64,000 nt of DNA from Rhynchospora pubera (GCA_028095005.1 CM051462.1:235370473-235434472), one strand, 5' to 3'; positions 45,577 through 58,700 are shown, counted from the stretch's first letter. Notes: generated from the sequence alone by a model not told the origin. Numbers and translations: made by a program.

Positions 45577-47090
45577 CTGAACTTGCTGTCATACTCTTAT
45601 GTTTCTCAGACGATATGCTTTCTAGCACATCTTTTCCTTCAACTTTTTGTGCACCAACAGAAGTATGTGCATTTGACTCAGATTTATTCAATAACATATC
45701 AACAAATTGAGTTCTTCTGTTCTCTTCTCTCTCTAAGATTTTTGTAGACAGTGCATCTGTATATATTTCAGATATGTAATATAACAGTGAAGAACAATTC
45801 TGAAACATGTAGATGTACAGCCATATGAAGTGAGCAATAGCAAATTACCGTTTTTCCATTTTAAAACAAGAGATAAGTATGGTTCTGCAAGTAATTGACA
45901 AAGAGGAAGGTCGGCGAAAAGTTGATAAAGGGCGAAAGATGCCACTTTATTTTGTGCTTCCTGCAAATAATATCCTTAGTTATTTTTACACTTCAAAATA
46001 TGTATTTGTGAGTGTATGTGTGAGACAGTGACAGAGAGAGAGGGGGAGAGAGAGAGAGAAACCTCAACAGATGTAGATGTTTCGTCTTCTTCAGGTATCC
46101 AAAAGGTTGTCAAACCACCAGCCTTGCGGCATTTACCTCTGCAAGTGGCAGTTCGTAGTACATCGACAGAGTATATAAAATTGTCATCCTTGTCAGATAT
46201 TTTTTTTGTATTTCGGTGCCTCCCACCCCATCCTCTGGCAGAATTTCTGAAGAACTGCTTTAGGCAGTTTACCAGGTTCACCCTACAATTCCAAAACATC
46301 AATAAGAAGACTACGATGTTAAATAATTGGAAACCATGTTTGGGACTAAAGGCTTTGTTGTTACTGTATAGTATTTAAACAAAAGGAGAGAAAATTGCCT
46401 TCTTCCATATATTGTCAATATTTCCTAACAGGTGGCCATAACCATCATTTGACACCTTTTCTGACTTCTCTTGCTTCACCGCATCAGGGTTATCTATCGA
46501 AGAAATCTCTTGCTCCACCACATCATTTGACACAGTTTCTAACTTCTCTTGCTTCACCACATCAGGGTTATATGTCCAAGAATTCTCAAAAAATAAATCA
46601 TCAAGCTCTATTAATTTCCTCTTCTTCTACCTCATTCTCACTAGCATCTGTCTTTTTGTCCCAAAAGAGAAGATCCTCATCCTCTTCATTTCCAAATGCT
46701 GTGACATCCATACTTGTGTCCATCTTTTTCTGTACCAGCTCAGAAGACAGAATTTCATCACTGAGCCCTGCATATACAGGGATAAAAATTATTTAATAAA
46801 AATAAAGATTTGAAAATGAGCACGAGTAAAATTTATAAACAATGCATTGAATGATTAGGTATCTTTATGTAAAAAAGCTATGGTTTGAATACCTAAAGAT
46901 GACAGCTCTTGCTTTAGCTCAGCAATTAATTTACCATAAAGTCCTTGGCTCTTCTTATCATTCTGCTGTTTTGCTTGAAGGGCACCGATTCTGGCAAGTT
47001 GGTATTCTTCGATTATGGAATTGACATCACGAGGCTGGATTTTGTCTGATGTTGAAGCAGCACTTTCACTGAAATTAAGCTCCTATTTTG
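45577..47090 (-). pseudogene. Helicase N-terminal extension exons
   Basis: Exons at about 47090-46893 (RDVNSIIEEYQLARIGALQA, KLIAELKQELSSLG), 46767-46399 (DEDLLFWDKKTDASENEVEE, then a shifted frame ELDDLFFENSW...NIDNIWKK), 46284-46063 (GKLPKAVLQKFCQRMGWEAP, shifted at eight A, then SDKDDNFIYSVDVLRT, WIPEEDET), 45960-45849 (EAQNKVASFALYQLFADLPL) and 45757-45577 (ALSTKILEREENRRTQF). The exon at 46767-46399 ends in a GC rather than GT donor. The frame must shift twice to follow the family pattern. Confidence 0.85.
46337..46362 (+). mobile_element. SINE 3'-tail fragment in a helicase intron
   Basis: TTGGGACTAAAGGCTTTGTT followed by GTTACTG is the same tail motif as the stub at 11790-11827. It lies between helicase exons. 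No target duplication was found, so it may be an older insert or part of a longer decayed SINE. Confidence 0.5.
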
Positions 47091-47100
47091 ACCAGGAGGT

Positions 47101-47197
47101 GGAATTAATGAATAAGGCAATGTAGCATATTGTGGCACCCAATGCTAGTCAAGGAATTGTGGAATTAATGAATAAGGCAATGTAGCATATTGTAGCT
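47101..47197. repeat. 60-bp-period direct repeat
   Basis: GGAATTAATGAATAAGGCAA and the next 14 bases occur at 47101 and 47161, exactly 60 bp apart. The second copy runs straight into the transposed 83-bp block at 47199. Confidence 0.9.
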
Positions 47198-47198
47198 T

Positions 47199-47281
47199 AC
47201 ATTCAGAATATTAATTCGATTTGATGAGAGAAAGCTGTGCTGTAGAATTGACACTGCCATGGATTGATCTTAACTGCACTG
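47199..47281. repeat. 83-bp block copied from the RPA-like region
   Basis: It is identical to 39299-39381 except at 47271. It has no terminal structure and no target duplication. Confidence 0.92.
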
Positions 47282-47299
47282 GTTATTCATCCTGTGTTT

Positions 47300-48936
47300 T
47301 TTTTTAGGGTCAGGTGGAAATCAAAACAATTCATCCTGTGAAGGTCCGATATAACAATAAGCTAATATCACTTATACAAAATCGAAAAACGGTAACAAAT
47401 AAACATAATATTTAGAGCATTAACATATATAAGACTAGCTCATTATATCATCTTGAAACAGGTTGAACAGCTTAGCCTGTACAGTTTAGTGTGACTGGAA
47501 CTCATCTTAGCTAAATAAGTGAAAACAAACAACAATTACCTTGTAGAACATGTCTTCCCTTAGTGCACTTTATTCACCAGAAAACTAAGCTCAAAAAGCA
47601 AGTTACGCACAGGTCTCACCTCCACTTCCATGCTGAAGTCCTGTATATTTCAAATAGAAAAATGTAAGCTATCTAAATTTTATTAGCAGCCGTAATTTTG
47701 GTAGAATTTCCCTTTTTGATAACTATGTTCAATCAAATGCACTTTTAACCAGATCTATAGATTTAATATTGTGGGGCCACTCTGACAGGCGGCATAAGCC
47801 TAAATCAGGTTGGCATATATATGCCCCTCGGTAAGAGTCCAACTGAAATTCTTCATTGGCATATTGTCAGAAACTAAGACATGGAATCAGTAATTGAAGT
47901 ATTAATAACTTACAAAAAGAGAGGGAATCCCTTTGTGCTTTTTTTAAGTGCCGTCCAGCACATGAGATGGATTTAGATGTGAATATAAAAGAAGTCCACC
48001 AAAAAGAAAACCACCAGTCAAACACCTGAAATGTCACCACCGAAGTTTGAATCTTAGTATAATGTAGCTAACTTTATTATGACAGTATTGAATACAGACA
48101 ATATCTAAATTTCAATATGTATTGGGGTGAAAAGTTAGATACTGTACGATATGTCAACACCTATCGCACGACACAATATACAGAAAAATGAGGGGAAAAA
48201 AATTAAAGGGCTAACTGTGCTCCAAGCGGTTCTCCCAATCTCTCGTGTCTATCTTTTTTCCTCTTTCCCCTTCCATACCAAATCCCGAAAACAAACAAAA
48301 TTTGCCAACAATGAAAGAGAAACGACAGAAAGAAAAAGGAAAGAGAAAAGGCAATTTGTCAAATTTGCAGCGCTGGAGCTTGGTCAGCAGAAGTTGAAAC
48401 TATCATTCTCATTGATAGCTAGCGAAAGCCAAAAAAAAACCTGAGAATATAAAAGGAAAAAGGCAGAAAGAACCATACCTGAGAACAAAAGAAAAAGAGA
48501 AGCCCTGGCCGTCGATTGCGCTCTCTCTCTGTCCCCAATCGCTACAGTCCAACACAGGCAACTACTTAGGGTCTCCTTCAGAAACCAAATCAGAGAGATG
48601 AAGAGAGGAAGGAGAAACAGAACAAACAGGCTTAGCACAACCAAAACAAACAGAACAATACAGTCCCACAACCAAACAAAGAAGCGGGAAAAAGGAAAAA
48701 AAAAATGGTAGAAAGGCAAAAAAAATACCTTGGCAAGCAGCAGAAACAGACCAGGCAGAACCGCAGACAACCTGAAAAACGATCAGAAAAGATGTTAGGC
48801 GCAGAAATCACAGCAGGAAAAATAAACAAAGGCAAAGCAACAAAAGCAGAACAGGAAAAGTCAGGAGAAAGGAAAAATTCGCTGTGCTTCTAGGGTTTAG
48901 AAATTCGCCGTGCTTCTAGGGTTTAACCAAAATCAG
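47300..48936 (-). other. Spliced leader region upstream of the helicase remnant
   Basis: AT-rich DNA is followed by CT/GA-rich sequence with a usable donor (CTCAG|GTATGG at about 48478), suggesting several non-coding 5' exons on the minus strand. A tandem 26-bp duplication (48875-48926) contains CTAGGGTTT boxes. No recognisable N-terminal helicase coding exon was found here. Confidence 0.4.
48875..48926. repeat. 26-bp tandem duplication with telo-box
   Basis: Two copies of AAATTCGC-GTGCTTCTAGG (start 48875 and 48901), each with the AAACCCTA box on the minus strand, lie just left of the duplicated leader. Confidence 0.9.
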
Positions 48937-48953
48937 AGGAAGAGAACAAACTT

Positions 48954-49336
48954 ACCGATTTACGAAATCAAAGGAGAGTGTGCTTCTAGGGTTAGAGTCG
49001 CTTCCTCTTCTAATCTCCTCTTGCGCCTCTTCCTTGGTAAAATGGAAGAATCGTGGCGCTGAGAAGTCGTGAGTCTCATCGATCTGCGCTGACCCAGACG
49101 CCTTGTCTCAATCTGTTGATCTTCTCTCACTTCGCCCTCTCTATTGCGCCAATGGTAGAAGAAGAAGAAGGAGAGGAGGGGGAAGTGGAGAAGAGTCGTA
49201 GCATCGATCGGTGCGCTAGCCACCACCGCCATGGCTCGGAGAACGAAGCTCGCGTCAGCCGCCTCTCTCCGCTCACTAGGGTTTTCTCTCTCGCTCGCTT
49301 TCTTTCTTTCTGACACGCTTTAGTTTAGTTTCCATC
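48954..49336 (-). other. First exon or 5' leader, copy B
   Basis: It is identical to 18-400. On the minus strand it ends at a CG|GTAAGTTT donor and leads toward the helicase remnants at 47090-41653, so it is the likely start of that transcription unit. The conceptual peptide is low-complexity and unassigned. Confidence 0.45.
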
Positions 49337-50626
49337 GGAAATGGAAATGGTATGGTGTGTTGGTGTATTAATTGCTGGGTTAGTAGAGGAAACGGTGTGT
49401 TAAAACCACTAACGGTCTGATTACGAAGCTACCGAGAAGGTTACTCTTAACACCGACCTGGGTTTTCTTGCGAAAAGCGCCGATTCTGTGCTCCGTGAGA
49501 TCTTCCGTGGATTTTGCGTGATTTGGTTAGATTTACGACGCGTCAAATGACCGCACTGGATCCGAACGTTTAATGAATGGGGTCCCACTGGTCTAGATTT
49601 TTACTGCGGAAAGGTTAATTAATTAATTGACTGGGGAATTTGGGATGTATTCGCGTAATGGAAATTGGAAGGTATGAAGTCAAATATTCGCTGTAATAGG
49701 ATTTAATGTCGGTTGTGATATTTCTTTCTAAATTAATGGCATCATCATTACTCTATTCGTCTGTTTGATATGGTAAGTCTTTTCATTTGCACCAGAATGT
49801 AACAGGAAGTCATTACAATTTATAGGGCCTATAGCAATTAATTCCATTTTTGCCATCATTTCCATTTCAATTTAATTTATTTCTCAATGCATTTCAAAAA
49901 CTGGAGATTAAACTATTGCATTAAATAAATATTTTGTCAAAGAATACCAATTCCATAATTATGATTTGTTTAGCAAAAGGCGAGCCTTCTGTATGAAATT
50001 CAAAACAAAACAAACAAACACTTATACAATCTAAAGATAACAAAACAAAAGTCACTGTGAGCAAAATAGTTTGGGGTAGTTATTGTTTTGTATTACTCGT
50101 CGATTTAATATGAAAAAATGTTTACTGTATGCCAATACAACATTTAAACTCCTTTAAGCAATGTTGCTGCCTCATAATATGCAATGTCATAACCCCTTTA
50201 TTGATCTACAAAGAGAACAATTACACTGGATTTAAAAATTTTAAAAAAATAGAAACAACTGATAAACTTGATAAGTTTAGATATAAACAATGCTCTATAA
50301 ACCTATATGGTGAACTTTCTGCCTCTGCCTTTTATCATTCTATTTTTCCTATTTCCCTCTTATTTCTAGATAGAAAGTGATTATAACATAACATAATCTT
50401 AATCTTAATCCTATTGGTATGCATTTGACTAAGCCTCAAGTATTATGTTGTTTACTTTTATAAAATTGAACCTCAATTTGGCTTACTTGGTCCTAATATC
50501 CTTTAAGACTAGATTAATTGTATACCCTCCATGATCTCTATAAAGAAAATTGCCATGTAAGAAAACTTATGACTGAATTGATGCTTATACAAAGCTTTAC
50601 ATCTGAAATTTTTTCAACTTCACTGG

Positions 50627-50775
50627 GGCTCCGTTTGGATGGTGTGGGAATAAGAAGAATAAGGGAAGAAGTATTGGGAAATGTGTAACTTTGTGAAGAG
50701 TTTGGATTGTTTATAATAAATTTGGGAGTAAGAAGAAGCTATTCCCTTATTCTTGCACACATCCAAACGGAGCCT
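50627..50775. mobile_element. MITE-like element, copy B
   Basis: This is the counterpart of 5458-5605 with a few substitutions (for example in the right terminal repeat, ACACATCCAAACGGAGCC). The shared position shows it was present before the duplication. Confidence 0.75.
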
Positions 50776-51087
50776 GGGAGAAGTCCTAATGCCCCAAATT
50801 CGAAGGGTCATGTTGTTGCAATAAATATCAAGCTCGTAGCATCTACTATGAAACATCAAGTTAATAGCACCTACACAAAATAAAAATTGGGTGAGGGAAG
50901 CTCCAGGAAGGCTTCGCTCGGTAAATTCGCTCTAACGCTCGTTGACGACATAAGCCCTTAGTCGTCAAAATAGGCCGCCACGATCTATCTCGTTGACGAC
51001 ATAATGCTCGTTGACGACATAAGCCATGCGTGGTCAAGACACTTCAGCCGAAAGTCAGAGAAGGTTGGTTGTTTTCTTGGTGACACA

Positions 51088-51439
51088 TCTTGGGATGTTT
51101 CCCTCTCGACCTTGGATCTTAGCACCCATGAAGTCTTTCTGTACAATGCAATATGAAATTAAAAATGATTTTAAATTTTTTCAAAAGATGTGATAGCTCG
51201 ACATCTCTCCTGTCACGGGGTATTGGCGTATTGCGTTGCTTCCGTTAGAATAAAGTTGGTTTACTAGAAAAAAAAATTATTTCCATTTCAGAAGTAATAT
51301 ATATGCAAGAGTGTCACACTATTCAAACTTATGTTGCTAAAAGGCATTCAACTGAATATAAACTAGCTATTGTATCGCGCTCCGCGCGATGTAAGATCAA
51401 CATGAAGTGATTATATTGTTTGGTTTAGTATTCTGTGAA
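51088..51439. mobile_element. 352-bp segment private to copy B with a Helitron 3' end
   Basis: Copy A joins directly at 5905/5906. The segment starts TCTTGGGATG after host A and ends TTCTGTGAA before host T. Inside, on the minus strand, a Helitron 3' end is visible at 51363-51391: stem GCGCGAT-type with loop GGA, six-base spacer, CTAG, then T. The outer ends do not form a complete Helitron (no CTRR at one end), so it is either a partial or read-through insertion, or DNA lost from copy A. Confidence 0.6.
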
Positions 51440-52275
51440 TTTTGATAAATCAAGTTTGAACTATTCGCTACTTCGAAGGACATTACATACACACTACACA
51501 GTGAATGAAAACAAAAACAAAGAAAAAGTCCTGACAACCTTGAGCACATAGAACAGATTTGGGAAGCAACACTTAATGAGAGTTTTTTTCAACTAAGTTG
51601 TCCAACCTCTCTCCCCTTTCTAGCAAGCAACACATAAGTGAGAGCTCATCTGAACCCTTTTTTTTTTAAAAGAGCCACCTACAACAAGGTGACCTGCATA
51701 CTTTCTGATGCAAAAAAACAAAACAATCTCTAGTTTGTGAATCACAAGAGGTGATTCTAGGAAGCAACTAAAAGCAAAAACAAAAATAAAAAACAGGCCT
51801 TTTGTTATTTATTTTGTGTTCTGTAATGGCCTGAAATGAAATCAACATTAGTGATTTAGTATAGTTATGGAAGCAAATTAAAATGCACATCCTGAGTGAG
51901 CTTATATTCAACTAACCGAATAAAATCAAATATACAAGTAGAATAATTTTGCATGCATATCAAGTAGAAGTGATATCGAAATAATAGGGAAAAAATACCT
52001 CCGAATTTGCTACAAATTTTCCCAAGCATCTCTCTGGTACAGGAACGGTAGCTGCTTAGTGAGCTATGAATTGGAAATGCAAAAAATTAAAATAGTAAGA
52101 ACTCCTGAATTTTCTAATAACATTCACACAAATAGAGTTCCTAACTAAGCAGCAACAATAACAATTTAGCATAAGGCAAAATTCTAAAGTTTTTCTTTGA
52201 GCTAATTTGCACTGATTCACGGTATTAATTAACAATAAGTTTTGCACCAATTAGTGCCAATGGAGCTGCTAATAG

Positions 52276-52760
52276 GTATTCTGCCAAATAAGTTTTGCAC
52301 CAATTAGTACCAATTAGCGACATGACAGGCTTGAAGACAGCTAATCAATAGGTATTCTGGTTTGTTAAAAAAACAATGATTTTGCAATCTTTTCTTTGAG
52401 CAAAGCAAGCAAACAAAGTGGGTTCTTTGTCGGGTTCAAGTGAGAGAGAGGAGTAAAGATGAGGTGAGTGGCTACAGTAACAAAAGAAACAAAATCAACA
52501 AAATCCTAGCTTAAAACAAATCCTGGTGCAAAGCAATTGACTTGAAGCAGAACAGCCAACCTTGTCTGAGCTCGTCGCTCAATCGGCCAAGCGAGGCGAA
52601 GCAGAACAGCCGCAAGATCCGTAGGGATCTATCTGTGTCTCTCTGTCTGCTTCCCTCCCTAGCCTGGGTTTTGAAGAGGCGAGAGGAGAGAGAAGAAGGA
52701 GGCGGAGCAGCAGTAATATTTACTTTGCCTTTTTCTTTCGAGCGAGAAGCCAGAAAACAT
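52276..52760. other. 485-bp segment private to copy B, leader-like
   Basis: It replaces the 5.5-kb block of copy A. The right part (52540-52750) is GC-richer and CT/GA-biased, with duplicated GAAGCAGAACAGCC words (52544 and 52596), like a plant promoter/leader on the minus strand. A 130-residue minus-strand frame (52903-52511) is unassigned. Confidence 0.45.
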
Positions 52761-55700
52761 AACACTCTAGATGGAAGAGGATGACAACGAAATAAAGAGA
52801 ACTGGATCACCGTACATCGTGTTTCCTGTGCCTCCATCCTCTTTTTTTGTTGACATGATCCGCTTCCGCCAAGAAAAGCAAAAGAGTTGGGCCCCAGAAC
52901 CACGATTCAGAATGTGGAGCGCGCTGCGTTCAGCAGCTTTTCCTTGCAAAATCTCTATCCTAGTTACTTTTACGCAGTAGATAAAACATTGAACTAAAAT
53001 AAACCCGTTCAGTAAGATAACATAGACAGACTATACGAAGGAGTAACAAAAAATCAGAAACAATCACGTAATGGAGACCAACGGCGCTGATCAGAAGAGG
53101 AACTAAAAAAAGGACGGCTGGGATGCAATATTATTTCTACAGTTCTTTGATGACTTGAAATTAAGGTATTAAGGTATTTATGATAATGATAATGATAATA
53201 CTTCTAGAGTTAAAATTCAAAATTTGATATATGAATGAAATTCATTTAGAAAAATTATAGACATTACGTATTAATTGAGTCATCCCTACTTAAACGTTGA
53301 CATCTTTCTAATTAATTAAACAAGTGATGTAAATTGTCAAATTTTATTTTCAAAGCAACATCAATTTAAATTTTGATTAATTATTATGATTATATCACTT
53401 GATCAAGAAAGCTCCTTGATCAACTTGGTGTCCCCAAATTTTTTAAAAAATATGTTGAAAAATGGAATTTTTAGAAAGAAAAATGATCACCCCAAACAAA
53501 GAAAATAAAAATGAGAAAGGAATAGTATTATAACTCTTTTTTTGTAGACATGAATTATTCTCTATTCTCATTTTCTTTTACCCTTATCAAACTTAGCCTT
53601 AGATTAATAATCTTCTTTCTTTCCAAAAGCACTCAAAATATTTCACATTTTATAAAAAATATACTATTCTATCGAAGTAGGTTGCATACGAGTTGAATTC
53701 GAGCTTGTTACTATAACTCAAGTTGGTTAGAGTCGAGTTAGAAACTTTCAAGTTTTTTTAGCTGGCTCAAACTTAACTCGTCTCCAACTCAAGCTGACTC
53801 ACAAATCACAATCCAGCTCAAAATAACATATGTACAACAAATTTTTTTTTATTAAATTTATATTTATTTTGTTATTAAAATTGTTTGATATATACAACAT
53901 TGGAACAATGAAATTATGATGATTTCCATTTTCTTTATTAATTTAGAGCAAAATGTGCTTTCAAATTCACTCTGATGTATGTTGAAATTATCTGAAATGA
54001 AAAATATATAGTAATTTATTTATGATTCTTTTATAAACTTTTAATACTCTTAATTAATTACATTGATAATAATATTTAAAATATAAATTTATTATATGAC
54101 GACTCGGCTCACGAGTTAACGAGTCGACTTGAGCTAGAATTCGATTCATTAACCAACCGATTTGACTCAATTCGAATTCCACCCACTCAAGATATATAAT
54201 GTGGGGAATACCCAGTATAATTAATTTGACAATTTTACAAAGTGTCGTGTTCGGCTCTTATGAATGAGTCTAAGAAGGAGGAAGGATCTTTTTCGAGAAA
54301 ATTCTTATTTATTTATTATTTTTAAGGACATATATATCACAACTTGACGACTGCATATGCAATGGTATTTCTTTCGTTTGGTAAATACGAAGGTACTGTA
54401 TAATATATGTATATATTAACAAGAAAATAGCTGACTTTGGTTGTACTGATCCAAAAATTAATTTCAGAAGAAGGAAAGTGGATGGAATGGGAAAAAAAAT
54501 TAAAATTTAACATGTCAGTTTATATTTTTCTTATGTACGACCAACAGACACAACGTAATGGAAATAAAGATATATAAGTGAAAAAAATTTGTAAAGAGTT
54601 AACTTCGGAGATGTACCCTCCGATATATTTTCTTATCCTACGACCAACAAACACAACGTAATGGAAAGAACGATAAGTGAAAAAAAAAGAATTTGTAAAG
54701 ACTAAAGAGTTAACTTCGGAGCTGTACCCTCCAAGACACTCTTTCTCCCCAGACCTTTTCGCTTCAATCTGTTTGCAATTCCTGGAGTACTAGTAATAGG
54801 TAGCCCCTCCTATGACTAAGGAAACGACTGCGCGGTGATGACTCAAAAAATATGTAACGGCTGGCTTATAAATTTTACTCGCTGGACTGACTTTCCAAAT
54901 AAGAATTATGCCATCTTGTGCACATGCAAACATCATCAAAATTAATTAGTAGATGTAGATCATTTAAATGTATCGAGAAAATTAAAAGCCTTTTACATTT
55001 GTGCGTGATCAACCGTTTTAAATACTACTTTCGAATTTCAATCGAAAGAGGTAGGGGTTTTACCCTGCTTGTTTCAAAAAAAAATAATAAAAAAAATCAA
55101 CAGTTTTAGTTCTTCAATTAAAATATTTCTTTTGTTATGCATTGCTTAGAAATTTCGAACTTGATTATAGTGTCACAAAGTTTGAAATGTAATGTCACGT
55201 CCCGCACTGACGGATCGCGGGGCGCGAGCTGAAAACAATATCTTCTTTATCCATCCGACGGCCCATCAACCTACGTCGCAACAAAAAAACAAACAGAGTT
55301 AGGTATAAATTTCAGTAACCGGTTATTTAACGAATTAGCTTCTCTACATTTAATTATTATATAACAAATTACAATTAGACTGGATTAATCCACATAACAA
55401 ATAATACATTTTACGGAGATAATCGGGTTTAGCTAGTCAGTCAGTCACAGTGGTCCCTCCCCGATCTCAGGAGAATCAGGACCGGCCTCTCCCCGAACTC
55501 AAGAGGATCAGGGCTCAAAATTCAGATTCAATTCCATATCCAATTCCAAACCCAATATTCCATAAAATATACCAATCACAATTCAATAAACATGTTCAAT
55601 CAAAATCAAACGATAAATCAAATCATTCAATAAAAACGAAATTAAACACAGAGAAGTCCAGTTACCTAATTAAATGGTTAAGAAATTCAAATCAGATCAG

Positions 55701-58700
55701 AATGACAATTCAATTCGAATGCGACGTACAATGGAATTTCAATCGATTGGCCAGATGAAATTCTAAACGATATTCAAAATGATCATTCCTTCCTTCTGGT
55801 TCGGGGTGGTTTCGAGTCGAGTAGCGATCGAGTTATAGTCTACTCGAAGTCGCGTCGAAATATGTCGAGTTAACTCGCGACTTATTCATTAGGCAGTTTT
55901 GAGTTCCCATGAGCAACTCGAAATCAAGTCATGATAACTCGAGTTAAGTCGTAACTCGAAATTCGGTAATGCACTAAATACTTGTCGCGGCTTTTTCGTC
56001 ATCCCTTGAAGAATGAAATGGGTTTCCTCGAGAGATGGGAACATAACCATAGATTCACCCCCCCTTAAGGTTCGATCTCCGTTCGAGTATCTCTTAACGA
56101 CAAGAGAACCAAAGCGCGAGACGCTTCTTAAAGAGGTTTATTGATTTTGCGGATCCTTTCTTTCCAGTAGGCGCAAGCCCCTATTGTTAATTACCCCATG
56201 ATTGCTCACTAGAACCTCTGATTAAGGGCTCTAAAGAATTATATGTAAAGGCTAGGAAAATCGTTGGTTTTATGTTTATTTCTTTCAGTTTAAACCGGAC
56301 TCGATTGGTGTACCAGATCTAATTAACGGGACACAATTGAGGACATTCGAATGATTTTGTTATTTGAGACAGACTTGGTTTTCGTTTTTTTTTGTGTTGG
56401 GGCGTTGTTTTTGGTCCTTAGGCTATTTTGGGCCTTTGGAGGAATTGGATTTGGATTTGAGTTTATCGAGACTATTTTGGGCCTTGGGATTTGATTTGAG
56501 TTCAAGACTATTTTGGGCCTTGGAATTTGGTTTGGGTTTCAAGACTATTTTGGGTCTTGGAATTTGATTTGGGTTTCAAGACTATTTTGGGTCTTGGATT
56601 TAGTTTGGATTTCTAGGCTATTTTGGCCTTTGGATTTGGATTTGGATTTGGTTTTCTAGGCTATTTTGGGCCTTTGGATTTGGTTTGGATTTCTAGGCTA
56701 TTTTGGGCCTTTTTTGAGAATTTCCACCCTTGGAGTCGTTTGAAAGTCGATTTCGATTTGCTGAAGAGATTTCGTTCCTTAAATGAAGAGGTTTTGGTCT
56801 TGATTTCGGGTTTCGTGTTTGGACTTTTATTTTCTTAAGTTTCTCTTTGGATTTTACCATTTTCTCAATTCCCTTTTATTTTTATTTATAGCTTTAGACT
56901 TTTGAATTTTTTTTATATTTCTAATCATGTTTATTTTTGAAAATACTTGATATTTAATGTATTTCTATTAAAATCATTTCTATTTTCAAAATGATATCAA
57001 TGTTTATTTTTGAAAATTCTTTAGAAGGATTTAATCAAGTTTTGAAATCATTTGGAATTTTACAAAATTGATTTAACATCATTTTAGAATTTTATAAATT
57101 TTATTTGATATTGAAAATACTTAAAAAATAGAAAAGATCAATAATTTGACAGATTTTTATATCAAAATATTAGTGAATTTGGTTTATTTGGATTTTTAGA
57201 AATTTATGGATATTTTCTTTGAATTTTTCTGAGTTTCCTACTATTTTTAATGAATTTTTGAAATTCCTGCATATTTGTCGTTTTCTGATTGGTCCACGTA
57301 GGCACAAAGGGCTGATTTGGCGTTGTCTGGACTTGACTTGGTGCTGACGTGTCAGCTGACGTGGCAGGGCGCGATTTTAGGTTTGAACGAGCGCTGCCCA
57401 TCTTTCATTGCTTTGTGTAACGAGTTGTCGTCGTGTCAGTGACCCGCTACAAATGATTTCGCCACAGAAGATCTGAGAAGGCGCGGGTTTAAACCCGTCC
57501 CCTCCGCCTGGAATTGGTTTTTATGCAGTTTAGCCCCTCAAAATTCTCCGATCAACTCACAGCCACTCCGACCACCATTTCAGTCGAGATTGAGTGCATT
57601 GGAATCGTCGAGGTTAGGAGATCACATTGGTGCCATTTATTGGAGCAATTGAAGCTTGTGTTGTCTTGTAGCTCCTGGGATGTCTCGAGTATCCATTAAT
57701 GGTGCTCAAAGCTTCTTGTTTCTTTTTCTTTGCCAGAGATAGGTTGGTATCATCCACGGGCGTATGTCAATGATCTTGGTGGTGTCGATTTTGCAGAGAG
57801 AGGCTTGGAAGGAGATGTACTTGACTGAGGCATTTCGGCCAGAAATTGAACAAATTTAGGTCTTGGCAGTAGGGCCCACATGGAGGCTTTCTCACACCAG
57901 AAACGATTTGGTGAGCTTCAGGGGATCAACTTCAACTTGTTTATGCATTCAATTTGATCTAAGACGACGTAATTTGGTGTGAGAGTCAAAGGGGACAAAA
58001 TTGCATTTTGTTTAACTTTGTTCAATTTTGCATTTGCATGTAAATGGTTTTACAGCAATAAGGTTTGATTTGACACTCAATTCCAGTCAGTTTGAGCTTC
58101 CTTTGTATAACTGAATTATCACAGAGGGTGAAAATAAGTAAAATAGCATCTGCCACAGTTTGTAATTTTCATGTTTATGCATTATTAGACAATGTTTTCA
58201 TGATTTTGTCTTGAACTACTTCAATTGCAGGAAATGCATTTGCAGGAGTTGTAATGTACTGTATAAAGCATATATGAATACAGCCTTGGGGTTTAGCAAA
58301 CATAAGTGACAATTCTGTCCCTTCTACAATGAAGATGAGACACACCTTTATCCAAAATTAGTGCAAACTTGCAGTGAATACTTTTAATGTATTTGATAAG
58401 TTTGATCTAAACAATTTTTTTTTAGGGAAAAGAACTTATGATCTGAAAATAACACTTTTATTTCATAAGTGAACTTGTTGCTAAAACTTTGTATGAAATT
58501 CCACAAAGGCTAAAACATTGTCTCTGTTGTCCATAAGGCCATGTATTTATTGTTCATGCCTGGTTTTACATTTTTATGCAAAAAAGTCCTCCCTTTTTCA
58601 CTTATTTCCGTATGGACAGATTTATTTATGTTCATAAATATTTTATTTAGTAATACTATGAAACTAGCTTAAGGCATGCAAAGGTATACAGAATTTATGT

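Larger units (their letters stand above)
41653..47090 (-). pseudogene. DExH-box RNA helicase (plant DExH4/DExH7 type), disabled
   Basis: About 19 exons with GT/AG boundaries are readable. The family is that of large plant DExH helicases with an N-terminal extension before the helicase core. In order are an N-terminal region with AKQQNDKKSQG and KLKQELSSLG-like text, an acidic linker, KAVLQKFCQRMGWEAP, NKVASFALYQLFADLPLCQL, and then core motifs I to V. Disabling lesions are frameshifts near 46610-46632, 46200-46207 and 42908-42913, a TAG at 44999-45001 just before Walker A, an internal loss after motif V, and a wrecked motif VI. The conserved C-terminal domains (winged helix, HA2, OB) are absent after 41653, and the usual N terminus was not found upstream of 47090. 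This is a dead, 3'-truncated gene. Confidence 0.92.

Noticed and set aside
48384..48770. 128-residue very hydrophobic minus-strand frame
   Set aside because: It is the translation of an A/G-rich leader (T/C-rich complement). The run of Phe/Leu is compositional and it contains splice signals.
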